Positions 47,830 through 58,797 of a DNA stretch of 62,783 bases are shown here, one piece after another. A model generated the notes under the pieces. That model had not been told where the DNA came from, searched no databases, and saw nothing but the letters and a program-made list of their open reading frames with translations. This stretch comes from Mesotaenium endlicherianum (Eukaryota > Streptophyta > Zygnematophyceae > Zygnematales > Mesotaeniaceae). The position numbers and the translations under genes are program-made. Numbering within the stretch: position 1 is the first letter of the stretch; every line of letters begins with the position of its first letter. The stretch covers positions 453,584 to 516,366 of the forward strand of contig WELA01006056.1 of the NCBI GenBank assembly GCA_009602735.1, given 5' to 3'.

Positions 47830-50800
47830 TCTTCCCCCTCCTCAAGATGCGACGTCCTCGACGCATTCTGCAGATAACGTCTCAACTTACTCTTACAATG
47901 AGTCAAGTTGGCCTCTGGCTCCCAAGTGTTGTCGTTCGCATGGTAGCCCTTCCACTTGACCAGATACTCTTGGACAAATCGTTGACCTCGCTTGACTTGT
48001 CGATCGTCGACAATCGCCTCCACTTTATACTCCAATACATCATCGATCTCGATCGATGGTGGCGGTGTAGGTAGTCGTCCTAGATGCCCTTCATTCGGGT
48101 CAATGTATGGCCGCAAACAACTGACATGGAATACATCATGGATACGCCAGCCTGAAGGAAGCTCTTACTTGTAGGTCACTAGATTAACCTGCTTGAGCAC
48201 CACAAAGGAACCTGCAAACCGTGCCCGCAATTTCCTCTTGCCTGTGAAAGGTAGGTTCTCTGTTGACAAGAGTACTTTGTTGCCCACATGGAATGTCACT
48301 TCCCTCCTGTGCTTGTTAGCATGCTTGACCTGTTCCTCCTGTGCCTTTCGAATACACGTCTTCGCCATATCCCACGTGTTGGCCATCTACTCCATAAACG
48401 CTTGTGTAGTAGGAACCTGCGTCTCCTTGGCCTTCTCCAACAAGATGTTTTGTGGATGATATACTTCTCTCCCATAAATCATGGTGAATGGTGACTCCTT
48501 GGTCAATCTCTGCATGCCGTTGTTGTAGGCAAACTCCAATCCTGGCAGCTTCCTGTCCCACTCTGAAGGGTCTTCCATAGTGAATTTCCTGAGCACCTCT
48601 TGCAGAGTTCTGTTGAGCCTCTCACTCTGCCCGTCTGTCTGAGGGTGATAGGAAGTGCTCATACTCAGCTTGGTCCCCATCAAAGTAAACAATGACCGCC
48701 AAAAGTTGCTAGTAAACCTTGGATCTCGGTCTGAAACAATCACCTTCGGCAACCCATGTAGCCTTAAAATATGATCAAAGGATAGTCGTGCCACATTTGC
48801 TGCCGTACAAGCCTCCTTCATGGGAATGAAATGAGCCATCTTGCTGAGTCGATCAGACACAACCCATACTGCATTGTGCCCTCGACCAGTGACTGGTAAT
48901 GATGTGATGAAATTCATAGCAATCTGCTCCCAAGGATACTTTGGAATAGGTAGGGGTTGCAAGGTACCTCCCTTCTTTTGATTTGGTGTCTTGTTACGCT
49001 GGCACGCATCGCAACTCCTGATCCACTCGATGTCCTTGTTCATATTTCTCCAAGAGTATTCTCGCTGCACGCTTGCCGTCTTCTCACTTCCAAAGTGTCC
49101 AGCATATAAGCAATCATGATGCTCCACAAGCAGTAAGTCTCGTAGCTCCTTAATGTCAGGTACCACCACTCTCTTCGAATCACCATAATACCATATGCCA
49201 TCCTTCTTGTGCATACTTGCGTTGAACTCAGCTGCGCCACCATCAGCAAACTCTGGATCCTCCTCATAACCTCTTTTAAGCTTCTCCTTGAAGTCCATAC
49301 TCTCCTTGATGACTGAGACAGCTGCAAGGTCACACCTCCTGGATAAAGCGTCTGCAGGGTTGATCTTCCCAGGTAAGTACTCAATCTTGTGGTCAAACTG
49401 TTGCAGAAACTCCATCCACCTTGCCTGTCTTGGTGTCAATGTTGGCTGCGTCATGAACTTCTCCAAGCTTTTGTGGTCGGTCTTGATGAACACCTTCCGG
49501 CCGTCCACATAACATCGCCAAATCCTCAAAGCCTGGATAATAGCCAACATCTCCCGCTTGTGTGCTGCATAGTTCTGCTCCGCAGGACTCAATTTCCTGC
49601 TCTCATATGCCACAGGCTGCAATCCTTTACCCTGGTCTTGGAGAAGAATGGCTCCCACTGCAAAATTTGATGCATCCGTGATGATGGTGAAAGGAAGCTC
49701 TGGACTTGCAATTGCCAACACAGGTGCCTGTGTCAATTGCTCCTTAATCTTCTCAAAAGCTTGCTGCTCCTTGTCACCCCATAGCCACTTCTCTTGCTTC
49801 TTTAACATTTTCGTGAGCGGTGCACACACCTTGGCAAATCCTTCAATGAAACGTCGATAATAATTTGCCATGCCAAGGAAACTCCTGAGTTGATGATTAT
49901 CAGCAGGTACCGGCCAATCTCTGACTGCTTGCACTTTTTTCTGCTCCACCTTGACTCCTTCAGCCCCCACTATGTGCCCAAGAAACTCGACTTTTTTGAG
50001 ACAGAAGTCGCACTTGCTCATCTTCCCATACAGCTTCTGATCTCTCAAGACCTCCAACACCTTCCTCAGATGCTCCACATGCTCTTCCAAGGTCTTCAAA
50101 TAGATCAAGATGTCGTCCAAAAATACCACCACAAACTGGTCCAAGTAGGGTCTGAAGATACTATTCATGAGTCCCATGAATGTAGCAGGTGCATTAGTCA
50201 ACCCAAAAGGCATGACTGTAAACTGAAATAACCCATAACGAGTCCTGAAAGCAGTCTTTTGAACGTCTCCTTTCGCAATTTATACCTGGTGATAGCCACT
50301 CCTCAAATCGATCTTTGAGAAATACTTTGCCCCGAAAAGCCTGTTAATCAACTTGTCCACTCGTGGAAGTGGGTACCTGTTCTTGATGGTGACCTTGTTG
50401 AGAGCCCGATAGTCGACACACATCCTCATAGTCCCATCTTTCTTCTTCACAAATAAGACTGGCTCTGCAAATGGAGACTCGCTGGGTCGGATGAATCCCT
50501 TCTCCAATAACTCTGTCAGCTGCTTTTACAACTCATCCAACTCCGCAAACAATTGTCGATAGGCGGGTCTCACTGGTGGCTTGCTCCCTGGTTCCAACTC
50601 GATTTTGTGCTCCATAGCTCTCTGTGGAGGTAATCCTGCAAGTAGCTCCTCAGGAAAAACGCACTTGAACTCCTCCAACAGCGCCTTAATTTGGGCAGGC
50701 ATCTCAGCAGGCTTCTTCTCTTGAGCAGTTGGGATCTGCTCCTTCTGAGCAAGGGGATTAGACACCACTACTTGCTCCTCGAGCGATGTACATTCGCCCA

Positions 50801-51464
50801 GGCTGTCTGGATTCACGCTTGCTCCATCTGATGACCTGGCCAGGGCCACCGAAACAAGGTACATCTCCTTCACCTGATTCGCCCTGCATAGCTTCTTAAC
50901 TTGCAGGCTCGACAAAAGACAGTTACTTGTGGTCGTATCTACCTCCACCTGTTTCGCTGTCTCCGTTCGACCATCACGCCCTTGGACCTTCACTTGTCCG
51001 GTGCTCCAGTGCACTTGAGGGTTGGCTTTTCTCAGCCATGGTCGGCCCAATATCACCTCATGGTGGCCTAGCTCTGCCTGCTCCATGACGTCCTTACTCC
51101 GATGCCCCGCTACTTCCACATGAATAGCTTCCGTAGGTGCACCACACTTGAGTCTCTGCCCATTCACCAAATTTGCCTCCTTAGGCTCATAATGCTTCTG
51201 CACAGGGATTCGCCACTCTTTCTCCAGCTTCTTGTGCACAAAGTTTACACTTGCGCCACTGTCGACCATACACTTCGCTTTGTTGCCGTCGACCACTTCT
51301 TCCACGATGATAGGCTTGTCAACGTCTCGTCTTTCGCTTCTCGGCAGGCTCTTGGGGATAACCTCCTTGTGAGTTCTCGTCTTCACGCCAGTAGACACCC
51401 CAGAACGACTTACTGGCGTCCTCCTTTTTCCTGCTATTGAGGTTGCTTCGCCTTCACATGACAA
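47817..51464 (-). pseudogene. Chromovirus pol: protease, RT/RNase H, integrase, chromodomain
   Basis: One reading frame of about 1215 codons runs without indel from 51464 to 47817, broken only by stops at 50526-50528, 50280-50282, 48387-48389 and 48165-48167. Protease: CMVDSGASVNFV and [64 protein letters not shown] and catalytic FLDDILIY. RNase [13 protein letters not shown] and [11 protein letters not shown]. Integrase: zinc finger ending SCDACQRNK; catalytic core with MNFITSLP (the first Asp has become Asn), VSDRDPRF and [11 protein letters not shown]. The C-terminal chromodomain is [21 protein letters not shown] (about 47965-47900), the histone-methyl reader that gives chromoviruses their name. 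The altered Asp plus stops mean this copy cannot integrate. Confidence 0.92.
47830..47845 (-). other. Polypurine tract of the chromovirus
   Basis: On the minus strand the bases just before the 3' LTR read GAGGAGGGGGAAGA, a purine run that would prime plus-strand DNA synthesis. Confidence 0.75.
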
Positions 51465-52344
51465 TCTCGAGCCAGATGTCCAAGCTTACCACAATTATAG
51501 CAGGGTCCTCTCGGCTTGAAATTCTGCTGCCTGTGCTGGTTCTGCACAAGTCCCAACTCCATAAGTACTGGACCTTGTCCACTCGTGCTTGGCGCTTGAG
51601 ATCCAAAGTGTCGTTGTCCTCCAAAGTTGTGGTTGCCCCACTGCCTCTGACTATACTCCACAGCGTCGACCCTTGTTGCCAATGCCATCATTTCTCCAAG
51701 ACTGGTAGGGTCCTTGAGCGCCACTTCCTTGGCCACAGTTGGCTTGAGTCCCCTCTTGAACTTGTCCATCATCTCCAACTCGTGCATGGATGGACATTGA
51801 AGCACCAGCTCGTTGAAGCGCGATACATACTCTTGAACGCTTGCTCGTTGACGAAGGCGCACCAATAGATCTCGAGCGGTAGCCTCGAGTGCAATAGATT
51901 GAAATTGCCTCTTCAAGCCTTCAAATAGCTGATCAACAGTAGAAAGAACTCCAGACAGCTGCTCTTCTCGTTCATACCAAGCTCCAGCACTCTTTTGCAG
52001 TAAAGTTATGACAAATGCGACTTGCCAGTCGGGCGTGAGCGCAGAATACTCCATAAACTTCTTCACTCCAAAAATCCGTTGATGAATAGGCGGCGATCCA
52101 CGCTCTCCAGTATAAACTTCAGGCTTAGGCGCACGCACTCCCGATGCGGGTGGAATAACTGGCTACACCACTGGGTTAACATGAATTGGTGGTACAACGG
52201 GTGCAGGTGCTGAACTCGTCAAAGCGGCGTTTCCAACAACAACTCGCACCATTCTCTCCACCTCCGTGCGCATATTTTGTTGAAACTGGGAGTAGACTTC
52301 TCCTCCAATTACATTTGCCATTTGCCTGAGCATCGTCTGCATCT
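51434..52344 (-). pseudogene. Chromovirus gag with zinc knuckle
   Basis: Frame from about 52344 (MLRQMANVIGGEVYSQFQQN) to the stop at 51434, interrupted by TAG at 52165-52163 (PIHVNPVV-stop-PVIPPASG). It contains a Retrotrans_gag core (WQVAFVITLLQKSAGAWY, LKRQFQSIALEATARDLL, MDKFKRGLKPTVAKEV) and the CX2CX4HX4C knuckle CYNCGKLGHLARDC. Gag overlaps the pol frame by about 31 bases in a different register, with no obvious slippery heptamer. Pol expression would have needed frameshifting or reinitiation, or an indel has arisen. Confidence 0.88.
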
Positions 52345-52464
52345 CTTGTTGCTCTCTAGTTATCGATGGTGCTGCCTGCTGCCACGCGCGCTCAACATGC
52401 TCGACATGTTCGCCTCCTCCAGCTGCCGACTACGACTCTACAATATAATATGAAAACTAGCCCT

Positions 52465-52476
52465 GCTTCGATACCA
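52465..52476 (-). other. Primer-binding site of the chromovirus
   Basis: Two bases inside the 5' LTR the minus strand reads TGGTATCGAAGC, a 10 of 12 match to the initiator-tRNA(Met) primer site TGGTATCAGAGC used by many plant LTR elements. Confidence 0.75.
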
Positions 52477-52565
52477 GATGAAAGCGGCAGAGGGCCCTAG
52501 TAGAAGTGTAGTGACTCACGAGGAACAAAGCTAGTTGCAATCATACTCAAGAGTGCAGCGGCATT

Positions 52566-53066
52566 GTAGTGAAACAGATAGACAAAGTACTTAGTAAAGT
52601 AGAATACTTTATCTATTCAAGACAAGGATCTTTGAACACAAGTGGTAGCTTCTTGAAAGAGAGACGGCTTCTCGAAAGTTAATGTATTTCTGGATTTTGG
52701 CAAGTACAAGAGTGATTTTGGAATGTCTTTCTATGTTCTAGCTCTTGTTTATATACTTGCTACATAAATAATTTTTAGGAAGGTGTATGTTGATGTGTTG
52801 GCACCCAACACATCCCAAAACTTGCCACCTCTTTCTAGAATAATGTACAACTGTCCTTTCGACCTAAAAATGGCACATTTGACTTTTGCCACATGGATTT
52901 CTTCTAGGTCTTTCCTCTAACTTCGAAAATGCCTTGGAAGGTTCAAAGGACATGAACCAAGTTACTAGAGTACCTATTCACACTTGAATCCACACATTAC
53001 TACTCCAAATATATTTGAAAACATTAAAATATATGCAAACTAATATTAATAACTCAAATCACTACA
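52566..53066. mobile_element. 501-base solo LTR nested in the chromovirus 5' LTR
   Basis: The insert starts TGTAGTGA and ends TCACTACA, flanked by GGCAT (52561-52565) and GACAT (53067-53071). The sister LTR at 47087 reads straight through GGCATATTGC without it. The TG...CA ends with inverted octamers and a 5-base target duplication mark a solo LTR of another family. A hairpin (arms GATGTGTTGG and CCAACACATC, 52792-52814) lies inside. Confidence 0.85.
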
Positions 53067-53729
53067 GACATATTGCTAAGAAAGCTTAGGAAAATTACTT
53101 GACATTTTAAGTGGCAAGAAACTGCTCACAAATGATGTAGGATGAAAGACCTTGTCATTTCTAACCCGTAGAAATTTACAAAAGTGAAAATTGATAAGAA
53201 ACAAAGAAATTATGCCTATTTATAATTTTCTGCCTCAGTGCTCCTCCCTAGGAGGAAGCTACGGATTATCCTTAGTGTTCGTCAAATCGTCCCTTCCAAA
53301 ATATTTGTAAGTAAGCCAGATCAGTCTCATCTGACGTGTCGGGCCGAATTGACGTCCACATACATGCATCGACATCACTAGAATATTCTAACTTAGACGC
53401 GCTAGGCTAAACCAGAATTTCCAGGTAAATCGACCTAGTCGGCACTCCGCGTCAGCCAAACTTACGTGAAGGTTCGAGTTCATTCTAACGGGCAAGATCG
53501 CTCGACGCTGTCGGTCAATCCGACGGTCGCGCTCACCGCGAATTAAGGACAGTCGTCAACCGACCTCAAAATTAATTAAACTTCGGAAATCCATAACTCT
53601 CTCAATACTTGACCAAATTTGATGAACTTTATATCAAAAGGATCACAAAAATGCAATCTACACTACTATACAATCAAAACCTACTTTCATGAAACTCAAA
53701 AATGCACTTTATAGACTTATGACCTTACA

Positions 53730-54274
53730 ACCGGGCTAAAGGAGTGAGTAAAAATAGTAAACGGGCCAATCTGCTTTGCTTATTGTCTGGCCCGTCGCCT
53801 TCTTGAAAAAGTGATTGGGCAACGGGGAGCGGGCCTGTCAAGCTACCCCCGCCACCCGGTAACTTTTGCAACTGAATCTCACTTTTTGCTATTTTTTTGT
53901 TTTGGACTATTGTGACCAACACATGCTTATAACGTTTTCGGCACACTTGCACCAAACGCCAACCAATCAGCCGATAGTGTTCGTGACCATGTCAAGCACT
54001 AGTTACACTTCTCATACTTAGCCGAAATTGCATGGTTCGCATTGCACGAGACGATGAACATTTCTACGCTTCGGAGTTGGAGATCAGGCGGAGATCATTC
54101 CCATTCAATTTCTTTGGCATTTAGCGTAGAAATACCAAGAAATGTCATTTTTGCTTGCCGTGGAGGGCTCAATTTCTCCACTTTGCCTGGCTTAGCATTG
54201 ATAACTTTAAACGGAGATGGCCGGAGATCGACACCTTGGGCGTTTTTTGGCGTTTCGATCCGGGCTTAGAGTGC
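53730..54274. other. Unassigned interval between chromovirus and repeat A3
   Basis: About 545 bases without a recognisable domain or repeat partner. Only short frames are present. Confidence 0.5.
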
Positions 54275-54626
54275 AGCTGGTCAGCCAGGACCCCTGCCCT
54301 TCCACACTCAAAGCTGGTATCCCTATTCCTATTTAGTTGTCCTTTTATATTCAGGTGCTTGCTAGTACTTCATAGCTTGATGATAACACCCCAAGAGAGT
54401 CAACTCTACTGTCAGAGGAGCCAACTACACTTGAAGAGAGAGGAGCAAGAGGGAGCTGTGGGAGGATTGAAAGTTTCACAACATCCGTCATAGTTTCCCT
54501 TTGGTCTCGCTCATGAGGCTCAGGTAGAGCACTTTCCTCATGATTAGCCATGACGTTTTAATGCGACTGTCAAGATTCCTCTTAGTTCAATAGACCCTCA
54601 CGTGTTGACCTCTACAGACTTGGCAG
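54275..54626. repeat. Repeat A, divergent copy 3
   Basis: Shares GGACCCCTGCC, CTCATGATTAGCCATGA, TTTTAATGCGACTGT and the closing GACTTGGCAGCTG context with copies at 39322 and 40346. It directly precedes the methyltransferase frame. Confidence 0.6.
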
Positions 54627-55556
54627 CTGTTCGACGATATAGTCACAGGTCTATTAGCCAACCTTCAGGCCGGCATCCCCGTACGCCAATACGTCTATGT
54701 GGATTAAGATGAGGAGGCGCAGCAAATGGCACGCAGGCAGATGGGGCTGTGCCACGAGCGCTTTCCCAACCTGTTTCTTGCTCGAGCCTTCCGTCATGCG
54801 CAGACAGACTGGCCCATGGACATCGAGGCCATCACAGACAAGCACGTCACTCGTCTTGGGCCCATCGACCTCATCATTGCAGGCTGGGAGTGCCAAGGGT
54901 TCTTGGTTGCTGGGCATAGAGGAGCGCTGGGCAACCCACGGACAGCGCTCTTCTGGCATCTCCTTCACGTCCTCAACCTGGTTAAGGATCGATAGCCGCC
55001 CTACATGCTGGCTTGGATCCTGGACAATGTTGCGGTGCTCCACGATTGTCGACCCAACGTGCGGTTCGACTTCGAGCTATTTAGCAGCTACATTGGGCGC
55101 GAGGTCATCATCGACGCAGCACAGGTAGGCTTCTTTGTACACTGCGTGCGTGTCTACCTCACCAACCTGGCGATGCCAGGCACGCTTGAGGTTTTGGCAA
55201 GAGCGCACCCTCGCCCGTAACGTGAACTCCATCTTCGGTATGGAGCGGTTGGTGCAGCGAGTGACCATCCTGCCACATCCTTCCTAGACAAGGTGTGAGG
55301 TGATTGACGACATCTCCAGGGCCCTCCCATCCTTTGTCGGTCGCTACGATAGCAAAGCATATGTTGGCGACGCTTGCGACATAGTCATCGTTCTCTCCTC
55401 GGCATGTACAAGCAACCCCGCGCCGTGGAGATGGAGCGTACGATGGGCTTCCCTCCTCATCTGACCCAGGTGGACGGCCTCACCAAGGTCAACCACATAC
55501 GCTGCTGGGCCAGAGTATCGACGCCAACTTCCTCACATGGAGTCATGCAAGTCTAG
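54627..55556 (+). pseudogene. Cytosine-5 DNA methyltransferase, retroelement-associated, decayed
   Basis: Ordered C5-methyltransferase motifs are visible. Motif I/II: LFDDIVTGLLANLQAGIPV and YVYVD (SAM-binding fold, from 54627). Motif IV: DLIIAGWECQGF with the catalytic Cys codon at 54891-54893. Motif VI: ILDNV in place of ENV. Then EVIIDAAQVG with decayed H-x-V-R (motif VIII), the target-recognition stretch (RALPSFVGRYDSKAY, QPRAVEMERTMGFP), and motif X LLGQSIDANFLTW at about 55503-55545. Such enzymes transfer methyl groups from S-adenosylmethionine to DNA cytosines. Stops (about 54705, 54994, 55285) and frameshifts near 55195 and 55395-55500 inactivate it. It is intronless, preceded by repeat A and surrounded by LTR debris, so it is a passenger or former component of a retroelement rather than a host gene. 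Confidence 0.75.
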
Positions 55557-56262
55557 ATAGTTCTCCAACCACTGTCCGACATCATCGAGAAATTCAATCA
55601 CATCATACTTCTTGTTTCCCTCAAGATCATAATCCTGAGGGGCCTTTGGTTTCAGTCTACCAGGCCCTCTGCGACCACCAGTAGTGTGAGAACCCAGTTG
55701 GTTCTTATTATTTGACATTGCCATTTTAATTTTCTTATCCTCTACGATTGATACATCTTAGTCAGCTGCGACTGCATTCAAACAAATAATGCACCAAAAT
55801 CAACATTCTGATGTGGCAATCCAGCCATAGCAGTAGCAGCAGCATTGACTCGCTCAGCAGCAGCTTCGACGTTTCCTCTTGCTGCTGCACTAGCAATTCC
55901 TGAATACCACTTGGCTGTTTACGAATCTATGAAAGAGGTACATCAATAGCTACGCAGGATGTGGGTTTGGAAGATTGGTCCTCTCTGCCATGAGTTCTTC
56001 CACTGCCTTGGCATCAGCCATACGCCGTCTTTCCGCTTCTGTATCTTCCTCCTCTTTGGCCAAACTTTCAGCTTCTACTCTGATGCGTTCTTCTTCAGCC
56101 TGCAAAGCTGCTATTGTAGAATAACTGTCGCTTCTTTCGCGGCTTCTCTACCTGCTGTATGTGCTAAAGCTTCAACGTAAGTGCGAGATCCAACTATCTG
56201 GCTTTCAGCTTGACCTTCTATGTTATCATTATTCTCACCCTCCGTATTTCAAGAGCTGCTAG
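55557..56262 (-). pseudogene. Coiled-coil gag remnant behind LTR D
   Basis: Minus strand, from the PBS inward: a charged helical stretch (ALAHTAGREAAKEA; after a shift ALQAEEERIRVEAESLAKEE and RRRMADAKAVEELMAER). After several stops comes the frame 55724-55557 (MAMSNNKNQLGSHTTGGRRG, DVIEFLDDVGQWLENYLDL). Coiled-coil gag N-termini of this type occur in plant and algal LTR elements. It is cut at 55557, where the methyltransferase pseudogene in the other orientation abuts. Confidence 0.55.
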
Positions 56263-56305
56263 TTTGAGACCGCGTCGTTACCAGACAAAAAAAGTTGTGA
56301 TTACT

Positions 56306-56317
56306 GCTCCGATACCA
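56306..56317 (-). other. Primer-binding site next to LTR D
   Basis: The minus strand reads TGGTATCGGAGC, an 11 of 12 match to the initiator-tRNA(Met) site, six bases from the LTR D end. It fixes LTR D as a 5' LTR reading leftwards. Confidence 0.75.
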
Positions 56318-56323
56318 TTGAAA

Positions 56324-57660
56324 TGAGTTGACTTACCAGCAAGCGATTAGCAATTTTTAGTATATCTTTATATCAGCAAGTAATCTTTACAATTTTCTTT
56401 GGTTAACTCATGAACTAGTAAAAGACCACACAACTAACGTGAGCAATACTGATTGTGTAACGGCTCACAGCCTTGGATTCAAATATTCTCTTAGTACAGA
56501 GAGTTGACCTCTTTTCCAAATGCCGAACTCGATGACAATACCTAGCATATGTACATGGAATAATTACACTGTTCAACGGCAAGTACGATGGTACCGCCCA
56601 CTCGGGAGTGACCACGTTGGTACGACCTTGACTAACCAAATCTACAGCCATCTCCTATCATCCCGAAGTGCAATTTGTCGAAGGCGTCATCTGGCTCTTC
56701 ATATAGATCATATTTGGATGCATTACTAGACAATTCGCTGGTATCACAAAAAGTGGTCAGCTGGCTGTCAAAGAATGTGCTAGCACGCTGACTTAAGTTG
56801 ACTTCAACCTGCTTGAAAGGGGCAGAGTGCCCTAGTGGAAGCGTAGTGACTCGCGAGGAAAGGAATTAGTTGCAATCATACTAGAGAGTGCAGCAGCATA
56901 TCACTAACAAAGCTTAGGAAATATACTCAACATTTTGAGTAGCAAGAACCTGCTCACAAATGATGTAGGATGGAAGGCCTTGTCATTACTAACCCGTAGA
57001 AATTTACGGAAGTGAAAATTGATAAGAAACAAAGAAGTTACGGCTATTTATAATTTTCTGTCTAAGTGCTCCTCCCTAGGAGGAAGCTACGGGTTTTCCT
57101 AAGTGTTCGTCAAATCGTCCCTTCCAGAATATTCGTGAGTAAGCCAGATCAGTTTCATCTGACGTGTCGGGCCGAATTGATGTCCACATACATGCATCGA
57201 CATCACTAGAATATTCTATCTTAGACGCGCTAGGCTAAACCGAAACTTCCAAGTAAATCGACTTAGTCGGCACTCCGCGTCAGCCGAACTTACGTGAGGG
57301 TTCGAGTTCATTCTAACGGGCCAGATCGCTCGACGCTGTCGGTCACTCCGACGGTCGCGCTCAATGCAAATTTAGGACAGTCGTCAACCGACCTCAAAAT
57401 TAATTAAACTTCGGAAATCCATAACTCTCTCAATACTTGACCAAATTCGATGAACTTTATATCAAAATGATCACAAAATTGCAATCTACACTACTATACA
57501 ATCAAAACATACTTCTATGAAACTCAAAAATGCATTTTATAAACATATGACCTTACACTGCTGCTATTGACTGAGTCGTTATACTGAATGTTACTAGAAG
57601 TCGATTGTATCGAATATTAACTTAAATTCACCAGATTAAACTTAATTAACGATTACAATA
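56324..57660 (-). repeat. LTR D, split by a solo LTR
   Basis: Two parts, 56324-56813 and 57558 to about 57660, join once the solo LTR between them is removed. They match 59100-59720 in inverse orientation, with shared words such as CATTCTTTGACAGCCA, CCATGTACATATGCTAGG and GGAGATGGCTGT. A related fragment in the same orientation lies at about 58380-58530. Confidence 0.75.
56814..57557 (-). mobile_element. Solo LTR C with perfect target-site duplication
   Basis: 744 bases, TGAAAGGGG...CCTTACA on the plus strand, near-identical to the chromovirus LTRs. It is flanked on both sides by CTGCT (56809-56813 and 57558-57562). It arose by insertion and LTR-LTR recombination inside LTR D. Confidence 0.92.
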
Positions 57661-58690
57661 AATTGAATCATGAAATGAATCTTGCTTATTCAAGATTTAA
57701 GTATATAATATCAGAGATAGGTGGAAGCGTGTAAGATCAGGGAGCGATCTTTGCCCTTATAATAATGAATTCAGTTTACTCATCTATACCCCTTGACCCA
57801 CTTACCGTTGTGTGCCATACTTGCACACTAACACAAGGCACAAGAAAGAGACTAACTTGAGGACTAGAGCCTCTCCTTTAGAAACTCATGGCCTCTTGCC
57901 TACCAGGCATCCAAGCATGTATAGCACATACACAACATCAGGGGATTGAATAGCAAAGGCTCTCTCATTCAGATGACCATAATGTAGCTAAAACACATTC
58001 CACTGACTTAGGTGCAAAACCATGGAAACTGTCCGCTATGTGACCCCGAAATGGCAGAGGATATAACTCTGTCAATACTACTCCAAATTAAGCAAACTTA
58101 ACTGCAACGGACGCATCTTGACGAGACTTTTCCAAAAAGTTCTAGTTTGCTTCATTTGGAGCGCAGACGAAGCAGCCATGTCAATTTCCGTGAAAGCTGG
58201 TCATAATAACAAACCCCAAAAGTGCACACATGACTTGCCAGCAGAAAATCCGACCCTAAAGCATACTGTCCAGAATGAGGGACTACAAGATCCCAGCCTG
58301 CTATGTACATAGTGACCACCTGGTTGACCATGGTGCAAGGTGCGCCGTTTTGTGGGAAACCCGTTAAGTTGGGACCCATGGATCTAGGTATAACGACCAT
58401 ATTAATTGGTCGGTTAACTGCAGTCCTAATTGTTTAGTTGACTGACGATGGCTCCACCTACCCAGGAGTTAACCACACTGGTAGGACATCGGTTTACCAA
58501 ATCTCAGTCGACTTTCCGATTTTCAGTATACTACGGTCACATGTGCCAATCTACAAATAATAATCTAATTGAATACATCTATCCTCAGCGTACTAAAGCT
58601 AAGTATACTGACTGATATCAAGCCAGCTTACTATATGTCAACCTACTGAAATCATATCCTATATGCAATTGATATACATATCTCAGTAAT

Positions 58691-58797
58691 CTATACTATG
58701 ATACAAAAGTCATCTTCTTGACCTTTTCAACAAAGTCAGCAAACTACACTATGATACAAAAGTCATCCTGCTGACCGTTTTGACAAAGTAAGTAACC
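58691..58797. repeat. Two-copy tandem repeat, 53-base period
   Basis: TATGATACAAAAGTCATC followed by TTGACC/TGACCG and CAAAGT recurs at 58697 and 58750. It lies in AT-rich sequence between the LTR D arms (57661-59099), where no gene is recognised. Confidence 0.8.

Larger units (their letters stand above)
47087..53729 (-). mobile_element. Ty3/gypsy chromovirus with two LTRs, minus strand
   Basis: Read on the minus strand: 5' LTR 53729-52479 (744-base LTR plus a 501-base insertion and its 5-base duplication), PBS 52476-52465, gag, protease, reverse transcriptase/RNase H, integrase, chromodomain, polypurine tract 47845-47830, 3' LTR 47829-47087. The LTRs begin TGTAAGGTCAT and end in CA. The flanking pentamers (CTCGT left, ACCGG right) differ, so no target-site duplication remains. 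This suggests recombination or flank loss. Confidence 0.88.

Noticed and set aside
47817..52344. TAA/TAG read as glutamine (variant nuclear code as in some ulvophyte algae)
   Set aside because: Stops in G1 fall at Trp positions, which that code does not explain. All three complete or near-complete host coding sequences lack internal TAA/TAG, and the two Root_cap copies diverge right after a shared TAA.
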